Assembly (NCBI GenBank): GCA_964654535.1
Contig: CAZZIZ010000086.1
Coordinates: 1 to 13,958 of the forward strand
Direction: 5' to 3'
Length of the DNA stretch: 13,958 bases
DNA from: CAZZIZ01 sp964654535
Lineage (GTDB): Bacteria; Bacteroidota; Bacteroidia; Chitinophagales; UBA2359
Below the pieces are notes generated by a model. The model did not search any database and was not told where the DNA came from. It was given only the letters and a program-made list of their open reading frames with translations. Below are positions 6,733 to 13,958 of the stretch, piece by piece (position 1 is the stretch's first letter; every line of letters begins with the position of its first letter). Both the position numbers and the translations under genes were made by a program.

Positions 6733-7305
6733 ATGGAAAAGGATCCTTTACAAGAATTTATTCGCAACAATCGAGAATCTTTCGAAAGCTCCTTTGATGC
6801 AGAAAAGAGTTGGGAACGCCTACAGGCGAAACAACAAAAGACTCGAAAGACCGACTCAACTGCGTCTTCGCCCATAGTGAATTTAAGCTGGCTTAAGATT
6901 GCGGCTATGATGACTTTTGTAGCAGGCATAGCTTACTTCATAATTAACAATGAAACCGGCACGGATACTCAAGTAGTCAACAATCACTATCACTTAAGTC
7001 TTAGTGACTTGTCTCCAGAACTCGCGGAGGTTGAACATCACTACGCCAACAGCATTGAAGCAAAAATGCAGCAAGTAAGAAAAATGGATGTTGACGAGGA
7101 TTTACTAAGTGAACTCAAGCTAATCGACGAGGAAAGGGCATTACTCGACGATGAAATGCAGAACGCCGTCAACAATGAGAGAATTATAAAAGCCATCATC
7201 AAGAACTATAGAATGAAACTAAACCTTCTCGAAGAAATGATGGAAGACATTAATAAAGCAAAAAACAAGAGCGATGATCACAAAACTAAAATCATTGAAC
7301 TATAA
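6733..7305 (+). CDS. Single-pass inner-membrane anti-sigma factor
   Basis: A 190-residue protein. The cytoplasmic N-terminus (about 1-50) carries a pattern I recall from Bacteroidota anti-sigma proteins (DPLQEFIRNNRESFESS, then AEKSWERLQ). One transmembrane helix spans about residues 52-72 (WLKIAAMMTFVAGIAYFII). The periplasmic part is Asp/Glu-rich and helical, probably coiled coil from about 105 to 180 (LLSELKLIDEERALLDDEM, IKNYRMKLNLLEEMMEDI). No zinc-binding HxxxCxxC motif of the ZAS class is present. The start lies one base after the sigma stop codon, and the 3' end overlaps the next gene by 32 bases, so all three products are probably made together. It likely holds the sigma factor at the membrane until an envelope signal releases it. 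Role inferred from position and topology. Confidence 0.85.
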   Translation: MEKDPLQEFIRNNRESFESSFDAEKSWERLQAKQQKTRKTDSTASSPIVNLSWLKIAAMMTFVAGIAYFIINNETGTDTQVVNNHYHLSLSDLSPELAEVEHHYANSIEAKMQQVRKMDVDEDLLSELKLIDEERALLDDEMQNAVNNERIIKAIIKNYRMKLNLLEEMMEDINKAKNKSDDHKTKIIEL

Positions 7306-8386
7306 ACTATACCTGAGCGGTTTCGTCTTTCTTGTTTTGTCTTCGGCGCTCATAGCCCAGGAGACTTACAAAGAAAGTTACTCTGAACAATACGCGGTTG
7401 ACGAAAACTCACGATTGGAGATCGAGAATCGCCATGGAAATATCAACGTGAACAACTGGTCGCAAGACAGTGTACGCATAGAAATTAATCTCGCCTTAAC
7501 AGCAAAAAATGATGATCGTATTGAAAAGCATTTGGACAAATTGGATATTGATATAAAAAAGTCTGGAAGTTACATTACTGCAAAAAGTAAGTTCGATCGC
7601 GACTTGGAAATAATAGGAGAAGTAATAAAAGCTGCGGGCGACATCGGTAGAACAATTCTGGCCGGGAACAGATTAGAAATTGACTACGAAATATATGCTC
7701 CTGTATACTTGGAAATGGATATCACTAACAAGTTTGGCAACATCTCCCTACCCGACTGGAATGGAGAAATTGAAATAGAGTTAAGTCACGGAAAACTCAA
7801 AGCTGATAGCCTAACAAGACTGGTTAGCCTAGACCTCTCCAATGGAGACGCAGATATTTCCTTTCTAAGTGAAACCGATTTGGATGTGATTTACAGCGAT
7901 GTTGAAATCGATGAAGTCGGAGAATTAGACTTAAAAAGCTCTGGCTCAGAATATCACTTTCGCAAGATTGGAACCTTAATGCTAAACTCTCGCAATGATG
8001 AAATCTACGCCGACGAAATTGAAGCAATAACAGGAGATGTTATCTCGACCGAAATAAGCACAAAATCACTTCATCAAGAATTAGACTTAGATATGAAATA
8101 CGGCGACCTTAAGCTGCGTGGGATTAACGAGTCGTTTAGCTCTATCAATCTCAAGTGCGAAAAAGGAGAAGTCGACTTAGAGTTTTTGCCAAGCGCTACT
8201 TTCAGTTTTGATATTGAACTTGTGAATGCAGATGAAATTCGACTAAACAAAAGCCTTCTTGACATAGTGGAAAATGAACAGGAAAGCGAAACCATTCAAC
8301 TTAGAGGCCATACCAAAAATGGAGCTGGTTCAGCAAAAATTAGACTTCGCTTAGAAGATTCGGATTTGACCATTGATGATTATTAA
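7274..8386 (+). CDS. Secreted DUF4097-like adhesin/beta-solenoid protein
   Basis: A 370-residue protein with a signal peptide (YLSGFVFLVLSSALIAQ, cut near residue 29). The mature part opens with LEIENRHGNINVNNWSQDSV, typical of DUF4097/DUF4098 proteins, and continues as repeated short strand-turn units (MDITNKFGNISLPDWNG, IELSHGKLKADSL, LDMKYGDLKLRGI) suggesting a right-handed beta-solenoid. It is structurally related to the head-GIN protein that opens the same operon, so the sigma/anti-sigma pair is bracketed by two similar surface-type proteins. The ATG lies inside the end of the anti-sigma gene (32-base overlap), in a different frame, which indicates translational coupling. It is probably periplasmic or surface located; without a lipobox it would be soluble. 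Function not established. Confidence 0.85.
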   Translation: MITKLKSLNYKLYLSGFVFLVLSSALIAQETYKESYSEQYAVDENSRLEIENRHGNINVNNWSQDSVRIEINLALTAKNDDRIEKHLDKLDIDIKKSGSYITAKSKFDRDLEIIGEVIKAAGDIGRTILAGNRLEIDYEIYAPVYLEMDITNKFGNISLPDWNGEIEIELSHGKLKADSLTRLVSLDLSNGDADISFLSETDLDVIYSDVEIDEVGELDLKSSGSEYHFRKIGTLMLNSRNDEIYADEIEAITGDVISTEISTKSLHQELDLDMKYGDLKLRGINESFSSINLKCEKGEVDLEFLPSATFSFDIELVNADEIRLNKSLLDIVENEQESETIQLRGHTKNGAGSAKIRLRLEDSDLTIDDY

Positions 8387-8617
8387 GCTTGGGAGGAAAA
8401 GGTAGTGCGCAAATACTTGTTAGCGCAACAAAAAAAACCAACCTAGGTTCGTCTCCCTACAACACTACGCTTTCGTTGTGTAAATCTTTGATTCAAAACA
8501 CCTTTTCTTCGACAGAACATACTACTTACACGAAACACGCGCGGCAGCAAGCGTTTATTCTATACCGTCATCCAAATTACAAGTCGCCTAATTCAATCAA
8601 AAAAATGTGAAGAGGAT

Positions 8618-8671
8618 ATTTCATTTGATTTCTAGAGTTTGTAAATTCTTCTAGAAATTCGAACGTGAAAT
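8618..8671. repeat. Long interrupted palindrome upstream of the GH9 gene
   Basis: Inner perfect arms of 9 bp, ATTTCTAGA (8628-8636) and TCTAGAAAT (8650-8658), are flanked by outer perfect arms of 6 bp, ATTTCA (8618-8623) and TGAAAT (8666-8671). The dyad is centred near 8643, where a -33 element would be expected for the TAATTTTG at 8671. A dimeric activator or repressor site is the simplest reading. Confidence 0.5.
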
Positions 8672-8678
8672 AATTTTG
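8671..8678 (+). promoter_or_regulatory. Candidate -7 promoter element of the GH9 gene
   Basis: TAATTTTG matches the Bacteroidota -7 consensus TAnnTTTG and would start transcription near 8685, about 22 bases before the ATG at 8707. No TTTG or TTG lies 17-23 bases upstream; that place is taken by one arm of the inverted repeat. This fits an activator-dependent promoter, by inference. Confidence 0.4.
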
Positions 8679-8706
8679 ATTACCCACCACCTAAATTATC
8701 CTCTCT

Positions 8707-11358
8707 ATGTCTAAATGGCTTATCTCTTCGCTTTGCTTATGGCTCTCAGTTTCTTTTTCAACTAATTGTCAGAGCCTCGAACTTAGACCCTTAACAAACA
8801 AAATTTTAATGCTTCATTTCGATGAAGGAAGTGTTGATTATCCTATGAATGGCCAATCAGCAGATAACTATCAAGTGAATCGTCAAGCATTAAATATTCC
8901 AGCCGCTTCAGCATTAGCCAATTATTCGATCGAAAGTGCTGATGATCCAAACTATAGCAGCGAGCAATCACCAACGAACTTATATCGCAAAAGTAAACCG
9001 ACGGAATTCACAAATAGCTGCGATACTTGGGACTTTATTCCTTACTACAACACCTTCGGTTGCGTCAATCTAAGTGACGACCACATTGAAGAACATTGGA
9101 TTTACTTGGAACTACCCACCGCCTTACAGGTTGGGAATAGTTACACCCTAGCTCTCAATTCATCCATCTTAAGCAATGGTTTGCTTGAGTTTACTTACCT
9201 GCCATCTGAAACGCTATCTGACGCAGTCCACGTAAACAACGTGGGTTATTCAACAGAAGCCGGAAAGAAATATGGCTATGTCTATCATTGGATGGGCGAC
9301 GGAGGATCTTTGGACCTTTCAAGCTTCAATGGAAATAATTTTCAAATTCTAGATGCGAACTCAGGCAATTCGGTTTTTACAGGAAGCTTGAATTTCCGTA
9401 AAGACGAGTTTGCTATTGAAACTTTACGTCAAGACCCAGGTGAAACGCCTAATCAAAACTTTTTGGGGGCAGAAGTTTATGAGTGCGATTTTTCTTCGTT
9501 TAACAATCCAGGTCAATATCAGCTATACGTAGAAGGAATTGGTAGTAGCTTCCCATTTGAAATTTCTTGCAATGTATATCGCAGACCCTTTGAATTGGCC
9601 ATGCAAGGACTATTCATAAATCGCAGTGGACAAGAAATAGGTTCCCCATTTGCGGAAATTGACAGACCAGCACCACATCACCCCGTGGAAACGCCAGGTT
9701 TCAACGGACAACTAGTTTACTCGAGTACTACAGTTTGCGAAGTCACCGCACCCGATGCAGATATAGTTGATTCGTTGGCTTATACAAGCGGCATTCAAGG
9801 GTTACTTTCCAACTCTTGGGGTTGGTATCAAGACGCTGGCGATTGGGATGGCTACTTAAGCCATTTTCAAATTCCCATCATGTTAATGTTTCTGGATGAG
9901 CACTTCCCAGAGAATTTTGTCGACGCACAGTTAAACATTCCGAGTAGTGGTAACAATTTACCCGACATACTAGATGAGGCCAGATGGCTCATTCGGTTTT
10001 ATAAGAGACTAAAAGATGAAACCGAATCTCAAGCCTGGACCTCTGGCGGCGTTCCTGGCGGAAGAATATTTGCCGATTTATGGGGTGAAGACTTTGGTCC
10101 TCAGAATATTGTAAGAGGAAGTTGGCAAGATACAGATCGTCAATGGGTGGTTTCTGGAGAAGATGCATTTACCAGCTATTACTATGCCGGTGCTGCCGCC
10201 CATTACCATTTTTTAATGACTGAGCAAGGATTCAGCGACCCCGAAGGAATCGATTGGGAACAAGAGGCAATTGATGCATACGCTTGGGCAAGTTCAAACT
10301 CTACTGCCGGTGATTTTTGTCATGATTTTCAACGCCACGATGCACGCGCTTATGCCGCTGCTTCATTGTATAGACTTACCGGCAATACGACCTACGACAA
10401 CGATTTTCAAAACGCTTGGAACAATATGCTTACCGCAGGATTCGATCAGCTCACAGGATACCAGGCCTTTGGTCCAAACGTTTATGCGAGCATAACTGAA
10501 TATTCTATAAATCCCACAACCGAAAGTGAAGTTGCAACTTGGATAGAACAAACGGCCGACATACAATTATTAAACAACATAGATGATAGAGCTTGTCGCT
10601 GGGGTGGCAACATCTTTTTCCCAATGCTCTCTGGTCATGCCACTACACCTTATGTTTTCGAAGGTCTGTTGGGATATGTATATTTAAAGGATAGCAACCC
10701 AACAAAGGCCCAACAATATTGGGACAACTTACATACCACGGCAGATTACTTTTTAGGAACTGGAGCACTTCGAAAAACCTGGTTGACTGGCGCTGGAGAA
10801 AATCAACCAGAGCATGTCTTTCACTTAGACTCTTATGCATCGGGAACCGGCGAACCTAAGGATGGCCTGATGACTTATGGTCCGTGGCGTAACGAAAGTT
10901 TTGGTGCCCCAACCCCTTCAAATCATATGTGGGCAAGTCAATGGGCCTATCCAGAATACAATACTTGGCCAGGGCACGAACGATGGTTCTCTCAGCGTAC
11001 ATCGCCCTTAGCAACAGAGTTTACCATTCATCAAAACACCATTAATGCCGCAGTGTTATACGGTGCCTTGAGTTCGCCTTTCAATTGTTCTTCAGTCGTA
11101 GGAGTACAAGACCTCCTCGCATCTGATGACTGCCTTGAGTTGTTTCCCAATCCGGTTGAAGACTTTTTTATCCTACAAGGCGAACTTGGATTTTATGACA
11201 TTACAATTTTGGATTTGAACGGGCAAACGGTTCTAACTTTACCTTCCGAAGGAAGCGAAATTAGAATCGATGTTTCCAGTCTTGGCCCAGGAATGTTTTT
11301 TGTTAATGTGAAACACCAAAACGATGAAGTTTGTGTACGAAAAATATTAAAGATGTGA
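8707..11358 (+). CDS. Secreted glycoside hydrolase family 9 enzyme (cellulase-like) with T9SS sorting domain
   Basis: An 883-residue extracellular enzyme predicted to cut beta-1,4-glucan or a related beta-glucan by inversion. A signal peptide covers about residues 1-22. Residues 23-165 form an N-terminal domain I do not recognise. Residues about 171-288 fit the CelD_N Ig-like domain that precedes many GH9 modules (VHVNNVGYSTEAGKKYGYV). The (alpha/alpha)6 catalytic domain runs about 290-792. WGWYQDAGDWDGY gives the paired aspartates Asp376 and Asp379, and Glu771 in EFTIHQNT is the acid, matching the E-x-[STA]-x3-N-[STA] signature. Residues about 798-883 are a Por secretion tail (LELFPNPVEDFF, ITILDLNGQTV, GMFFVNV), so it exits by type IX secretion. 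Oddity: where GH9 usually has a His-His-Arg substrate loop, this protein reads GENQPEHVFHLDS, with no Arg. No separate carbohydrate-binding module is seen. It stands alone, not in a susC/susD locus. Confidence 0.93.
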   Translation: MSKWLISSLCLWLSVSFSTNCQSLELRPLTNKILMLHFDEGSVDYPMNGQSADNYQVNRQALNIPAASALANYSIESADDPNYSSEQSPTNLYRKSKPTEFTNSCDTWDFIPYYNTFGCVNLSDDHIEEHWIYLELPTALQVGNSYTLALNSSILSNGLLEFTYLPSETLSDAVHVNNVGYSTEAGKKYGYVYHWMGDGGSLDLSSFNGNNFQILDANSGNSVFTGSLNFRKDEFAIETLRQDPGETPNQNFLGAEVYECDFSSFNNPGQYQLYVEGIGSSFPFEISCNVYRRPFELAMQGLFINRSGQEIGSPFAEIDRPAPHHPVETPGFNGQLVYSSTTVCEVTAPDADIVDSLAYTSGIQGLLSNSWGWYQDAGDWDGYLSHFQIPIMLMFLDEHFPENFVDAQLNIPSSGNNLPDILDEARWLIRFYKRLKDETESQAWTSGGVPGGRIFADLWGEDFGPQNIVRGSWQDTDRQWVVSGEDAFTSYYYAGAAAHYHFLMTEQGFSDPEGIDWEQEAIDAYAWASSNSTAGDFCHDFQRHDARAYAAASLYRLTGNTTYDNDFQNAWNNMLTAGFDQLTGYQAFGPNVYASITEYSINPTTESEVATWIEQTADIQLLNNIDDRACRWGGNIFFPMLSGHATTPYVFEGLLGYVYLKDSNPTKAQQYWDNLHTTADYFLGTGALRKTWLTGAGENQPEHVFHLDSYASGTGEPKDGLMTYGPWRNESFGAPTPSNHMWASQWAYPEYNTWPGHERWFSQRTSPLATEFTIHQNTINAAVLYGALSSPFNCSSVVGVQDLLASDDCLELFPNPVEDFFILQGELGFYDITILDLNGQTVLTLPSEGSEIRIDVSSLGPGMFFVNVKHQNDEVCVRKILKM

Positions 11359-11360
11359 CT

Positions 11361-11549
11361 TGAGGGCGTGCCCCACTCACTTCTGCAGCGAAGCTGCAAG
11401 TTCGGGGTCGGGCTATCCGGCACTCCGCTTCGCTTCGGTCGCTATCTTGTTTCGGCAAAGCAAATCCTTCTACCGCTAAGGCGGTAAGTCTTTGCTACCT
11501 CAACAAAAGCGACTGCTCCCTGCGGTCGCATCCCTACTATCCCTCACGC
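11361..11549. repeat. Hairpin-rich intergenic repeat element of Bacteroidota type
   Basis: A stretch visibly GC-richer than its flanks begins three bases after the GH9 stop, with GGGCGTGCCCCACTCAC, and ends with ATCCCTCACGC. Inside are three strong hairpins: TGCAGC-GAA-GCTGCA (11384-11398); TACCGC-TAAG-GCGGTA (11471-11486), itself enclosed by AGCAAA (11459-11464) and TTTGCT (11491-11496); and GCGACTGC-TCCCT-GCGGTCGC (11509-11529, one G-T pair). I recall a family of dispersed intergenic sequences with these same ends (GGGCGTG ... GGTCGGGCTATCC ... CCCTGCGGTCGC ... CCCTCACGC) from many Bacteroidota genomes. Its function is unknown to me. It lies between convergent genes and may end transcription in both directions. 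The remaining bases to 11648 hold nothing recognisable. Confidence 0.65.
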
Positions 11550-11648
11550 TTTTTCAAGGAATCAGTATTGTGATCAGAGCATTAGTTCTGTTTCGGAACA
11601 AGCAACGAACTATTATTTGAAGTGAAAGGTTTTACAAAAAATCATTCC

Positions 11649-13811
11649 TTACAACGCATTTCCATTTGAATTGATGCATTTGATTGCAACCGGTTGTCCA
11701 TTGAATGCCATATTTGAGGATAACACATCCAACCTTCGATGATTCATAAGAACATTTACATTTGATCCGGAATTTCGATTGGCAAAATCCATTTTCGAAT
11801 TCTTAGAATTATGTCCCCAACCATGTGGGATACAAATAGTGCCACTTCTGATATCCGATGTAATTTCTGTTTCAATGTCGATGCTGCCAAATTCACTATA
11901 GACCTGGACCATTTCATTGTTCTCTATTTTAAGATCTTTGGCATCGGCTGGATTGATTAAAACAGTACATTTTCTTGATCCTCCATTGAGCATAGGCAAG
12001 TTGTGCATCCACGAGTTGTTGCTTCTTAAGTGTCTCCTTCCTATTAACTTAAAAGGATAATCATCAGAATTAGAGCTCTCAAATAACACATCTACACTTT
12101 CCAATTCTTCAATGAACCTTTTAGGTGTGAGCTCTATTTTCTTATTTTTTGTAAACAGGCGATTTGGAAATACCGGTTCAAGTTTTGACAATTCTATTCC
12201 ACCCTTAAGTTCCTTCAATCGTTTTAAACTAATGCCTTCTTTTTTGAAAAATCGGCCTTTCCAAATACCATAAGGTCCTGTTTTTAATGCAAGATCCAGT
12301 TTGGTTTCAGGATGAATCCTGGACAGCAAGTTGCTTTTCAATCTATTTATGATGTTACCGTCAAACAGTCTTCTTTGAAGCTCACCCATTATTTGCCAAT
12401 CATAGCGTTGCTCCTTAGATATACTTAAAGGTGCCGAACTAAATTTGGTTGTATTCTTAGTAGCTACTATGTGTAGGACAAATGAATAGTGCATTGTCTC
12501 AAGTCCTACGGCAGGCGGTAGAATAACGTCGGCATACTGCGTAGTTTCATTGATGTACATATCTACTGCAACCATAAAATCCAGGTCTTCAAGAGCTCTT
12601 TCAACTAAATCCGAATTAGGTGCAGAGCGAGCAGGATTACCAGCAATAGTCAATAGACCCCTAACTTGGCCTTCTCCTTCAGTCAGAATTTCATCAGCCA
12701 AGGTAGCCGTTGGGTATTCACCAACTACCTCGTCATAACCTCCCACTCGACTTTTATAGCGGTGCATTTTTGATTCGTGAGCCATTAGGGTTACATAATC
12801 AATAGCAGGTAAGGTAAATAGTAGACCGCCCTTCCTATCCATACTTCCAATAAGGATATTTATGCAGTTCACTAACCATTGACACAAGGTCCCATATGTT
12901 TGAGTGTTGATTCCCAACCTACCATATACTACCGCATTCTCGTGCTTTAATAAATCGTCAACGATATGATTGATTTGCGTCACCGTCATTCCCGTCGGAG
13001 TAGCAACACGCTCTATTGTATATGCCCTGGTTATATCCCTTAGCTCATTTACATGTTCTGTAAAAGACAGAACCTTGGAATTTACAACCTTATCTCTTTT
13101 AAAAATTTCATTGACAATAGCCAATAACAAGAGAACATCGCTCTCTGGAATAATAAAATAATGTTCACTTGCTTTTTTTGCAGTTTCCGTTTTTCGTGGA
13201 TCGATCACCACTACTTTCCCCTGCTTATTTTGAATGGTCTTTATCTTTCCTTTTATATCTGGAGTTGACATGAAACTTCCATTCGAAACGACCGGGTTTG
13301 CGCCAATAATTAAAAAATAATCAATGTTTTCTATATCCGGTATGGGGGCCAAAACAGCATGACCAAACATCATTTGATTTGCGACAAATACGGGTGCGGA
13401 ATCTAAACTATGCGAAGCATATCTATTTTTGGTATTGATGGCATTAATAGTGTCATACAGCGTAAGTGCCGTACCGGTATTGTGAACCGTTGGATTGCCC
13501 GTGTATGTTGCAATGGCATCATTCCCATATTTCTTTCTTATTTGCTTAAAATTTTGTTCGACCAAATCAAAAGCCTCTTTCCAAGATATTTTTTCCCAGC
13601 CATTAGATGTTCTTTTCACTGGCACTTTTAATCTATTCGGGTCTTCGTGCAAGTCCTTTAAAGCCACACCCTTGGGGCAGATATGCCCTTTACTATAGAC
13701 GTCCTCCTTGTGCCCTTTTATACCAAGCACCTCATTGTTTTCAATATGGATTTCAAGTCCACACATCGCTTCACACAGGTGACAGGTTCTATATTTTTTC
13801 TCTATTTCCAT
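11649..13811 (-). CDS. Molybdopterin (bis-MGD) oxidoreductase, formate dehydrogenase / nitrate reductase superfamily
   Basis: A 720-residue soluble enzyme with no signal or Tat peptide, so probably cytoplasmic. The N-terminal [4Fe-4S] motif is intact: Cys10, Cys13, Cys17 and Cys45 (CHLCEAMC ... ICPKG, spacing C-x2-C-x3-C-x27-C). The molybdopterin domain follows from about 60 to 500 (IIGANPVVSNGSFMS, VVVIDPRKTETAKKA, GQVRGLLTIAGNPARSAPN, VDMYINETTQYADVILPP). The dinucleotide-binding domain is about 588-712 (LIGRRHLRSNNSWMHNLP, ICIPHGWGHN). Where formate dehydrogenases and nitrate reductases place the metal-binding Sec or Cys, this protein reads YASHSLDSAP (131-140), so the ligand is probably Ser or Asp. 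The substrate cannot be told. No partner subunit, ferredoxin or cofactor gene is in the window. It faces the GH9 gene tail to tail, and by eye its coding is more AT-rich than ftcD. Confidence 0.92.
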   Translation of the reverse strand: MEIEKKYRTCHLCEAMCGLEIHIENNEVLGIKGHKEDVYSKGHICPKGVALKDLHEDPNRLKVPVKRTSNGWEKISWKEAFDLVEQNFKQIRKKYGNDAIATYTGNPTVHNTGTALTLYDTINAINTKNRYASHSLDSAPVFVANQMMFGHAVLAPIPDIENIDYFLIIGANPVVSNGSFMSTPDIKGKIKTIQNKQGKVVVIDPRKTETAKKASEHYFIIPESDVLLLLAIVNEIFKRDKVVNSKVLSFTEHVNELRDITRAYTIERVATPTGMTVTQINHIVDDLLKHENAVVYGRLGINTQTYGTLCQWLVNCINILIGSMDRKGGLLFTLPAIDYVTLMAHESKMHRYKSRVGGYDEVVGEYPTATLADEILTEGEGQVRGLLTIAGNPARSAPNSDLVERALEDLDFMVAVDMYINETTQYADVILPPAVGLETMHYSFVLHIVATKNTTKFSSAPLSISKEQRYDWQIMGELQRRLFDGNIINRLKSNLLSRIHPETKLDLALKTGPYGIWKGRFFKKEGISLKRLKELKGGIELSKLEPVFPNRLFTKNKKIELTPKRFIEELESVDVLFESSNSDDYPFKLIGRRHLRSNNSWMHNLPMLNGGSRKCTVLINPADAKDLKIENNEMVQVYSEFGSIDIETEITSDIRSGTICIPHGWGHNSKNSKMDFANRNSGSNVNVLMNHRRLDVLSSNMAFNGQPVAIKCINSNGNAL

Positions 13812-13958
13812 TTTATTGAAATTGGCTAAAATGTGAGCCTGTGAAACTACACGTTCTACAAATTAAGAAAATACTATGAGGCAATATGTAATACTTAGCT
13901 CCGTACGGAAAAAACGAATGCTCCCTGCATTACCAAAGGTCTCCAACGTGGATTGAAA
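13812..13958. other. Upstream region of the molybdoenzyme gene, with a 10-bp palindrome
   Basis: No gene is visible up to the window edge. A perfect palindrome TCCGTACGGA (13900-13909) lies about 90 bases before the ATG at 13811 and could be an operator. A near -7 element on the minus strand (TTAATTTG, 13866-13859) has one mismatch and no matching -33 at proper spacing, so no promoter is called. The last bases, GTGGATTGAAA, resemble the 3' end of some CRISPR repeats but only one copy is present. Confidence 0.4.

Larger units (their letters stand above)
8387..8706. other. Non-coding gap between the adhesin operon and the GH9 gene
   Basis: About 320 bases with no convincing gene. A 73-codon open frame (8389-8610) is low-complexity, lacks a ribosome binding site and resembles nothing I know. 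No rho-independent terminator with a T-run was found for the upstream operon. Notable items are a 10-bp palindrome AACCTAGGTT (8440-8449) and, at the 3' end, the large inverted repeat and -7 element listed separately. Confidence 0.6.

Noticed and set aside
8401..8440. TGCGC/GCGCA pair followed by an A-run as a terminator
   Set aside because: Only a 5-bp stem with a 12-base loop, and the run after it on the plus strand is A rather than T, so it does not fit a terminator for the upstream operon.
8389..8610. A 73-codon open frame after the DUF4097 gene
   Set aside because: No ribosome binding site, low-complexity Ser/Thr/Lys composition, no recognisable motif; it begins three bases after a stop codon by chance in non-coding sequence.
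13372..13421. Possible selenocysteine (in-frame TGA) in the molybdoenzyme active-site region
   Set aside because: The reading frame is continuous and the site is encoded as Ser/Leu/Asp/Ser; no TGA interrupts it.
13876..13956. A 26-codon plus-strand frame near the right edge
   Set aside because: Too short, no ribosome binding site and no recognisable composition; it probably occurs by chance.

Overview
The window looks like chromosome from a free-living member of the Bacteroidota, most likely the Flavobacteriales. Indicators seen directly: a type IX secretion (Por) sorting domain on a cellulase-like enzyme; head-GIN and DUF4097 adhesin-like proteins; an ECF sigma factor with a Bacteroidota-type single-pass anti-sigma partner; several small beta-barrel proteins ending in Phe; weak or absent Shine-Dalgarno sequences; promoter elements of the TTTG / TAnnTTTG type; and a GC-richer intergenic repeat of a kind I recall from Bacteroidota genomes. 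No phage, transposase or plasmid gene is visible.

Layout. (1) Positions 1-4334, minus strand, four co-directional genes read right to left: a secreted Ig-like/beta-barrel protein, a secreted protein of unknown function abutting it, a secreted N-acetylmuramoyl-L-alanine amidase, and the bifunctional histidine-degradation enzyme FtcD, which runs off the left edge. (2) Positions 4335-4549, a divergent control region with inverted repeats and candidate promoters for both directions. (3) Positions 4550-8386, plus strand, five tightly packed genes: head-GIN lipoprotein, beta-barrel protein, ECF sigma factor, anti-sigma factor, DUF4097 adhesin-like protein. (4) Positions 8387-8706, non-coding, ending in a large inverted repeat. 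(5) Positions 8707-11358, an 883-residue secreted family 9 glycoside hydrolase with a T9SS tail. (6) Positions 11359-11648, non-coding, filled mostly by a hairpin-rich repeat between convergent genes. (7) Positions 11649-13811, minus strand, a molybdopterin oxidoreductase. (8) A short upstream region to 13958.

How the genes may work together. The most interesting part is the pair of divergent operons around 4335-4549. The plus-strand operon encodes a complete sigma/anti-sigma switch bracketed by two secreted adhesin-like proteins plus a barrel. The minus-strand operon encodes secreted barrel, unknown and cell-wall amidase proteins. By eye, both divergent transcripts have an upstream AAC...GTC pair with the geometry of ECF-sigma promoters; the minus-strand one is close to the E. 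coli sigma-E consensus. This suggests an autoregulated envelope-stress or surface-remodelling regulon, but that is inference. The GH9 enzyme and the molybdoenzyme look like independent single-gene units.
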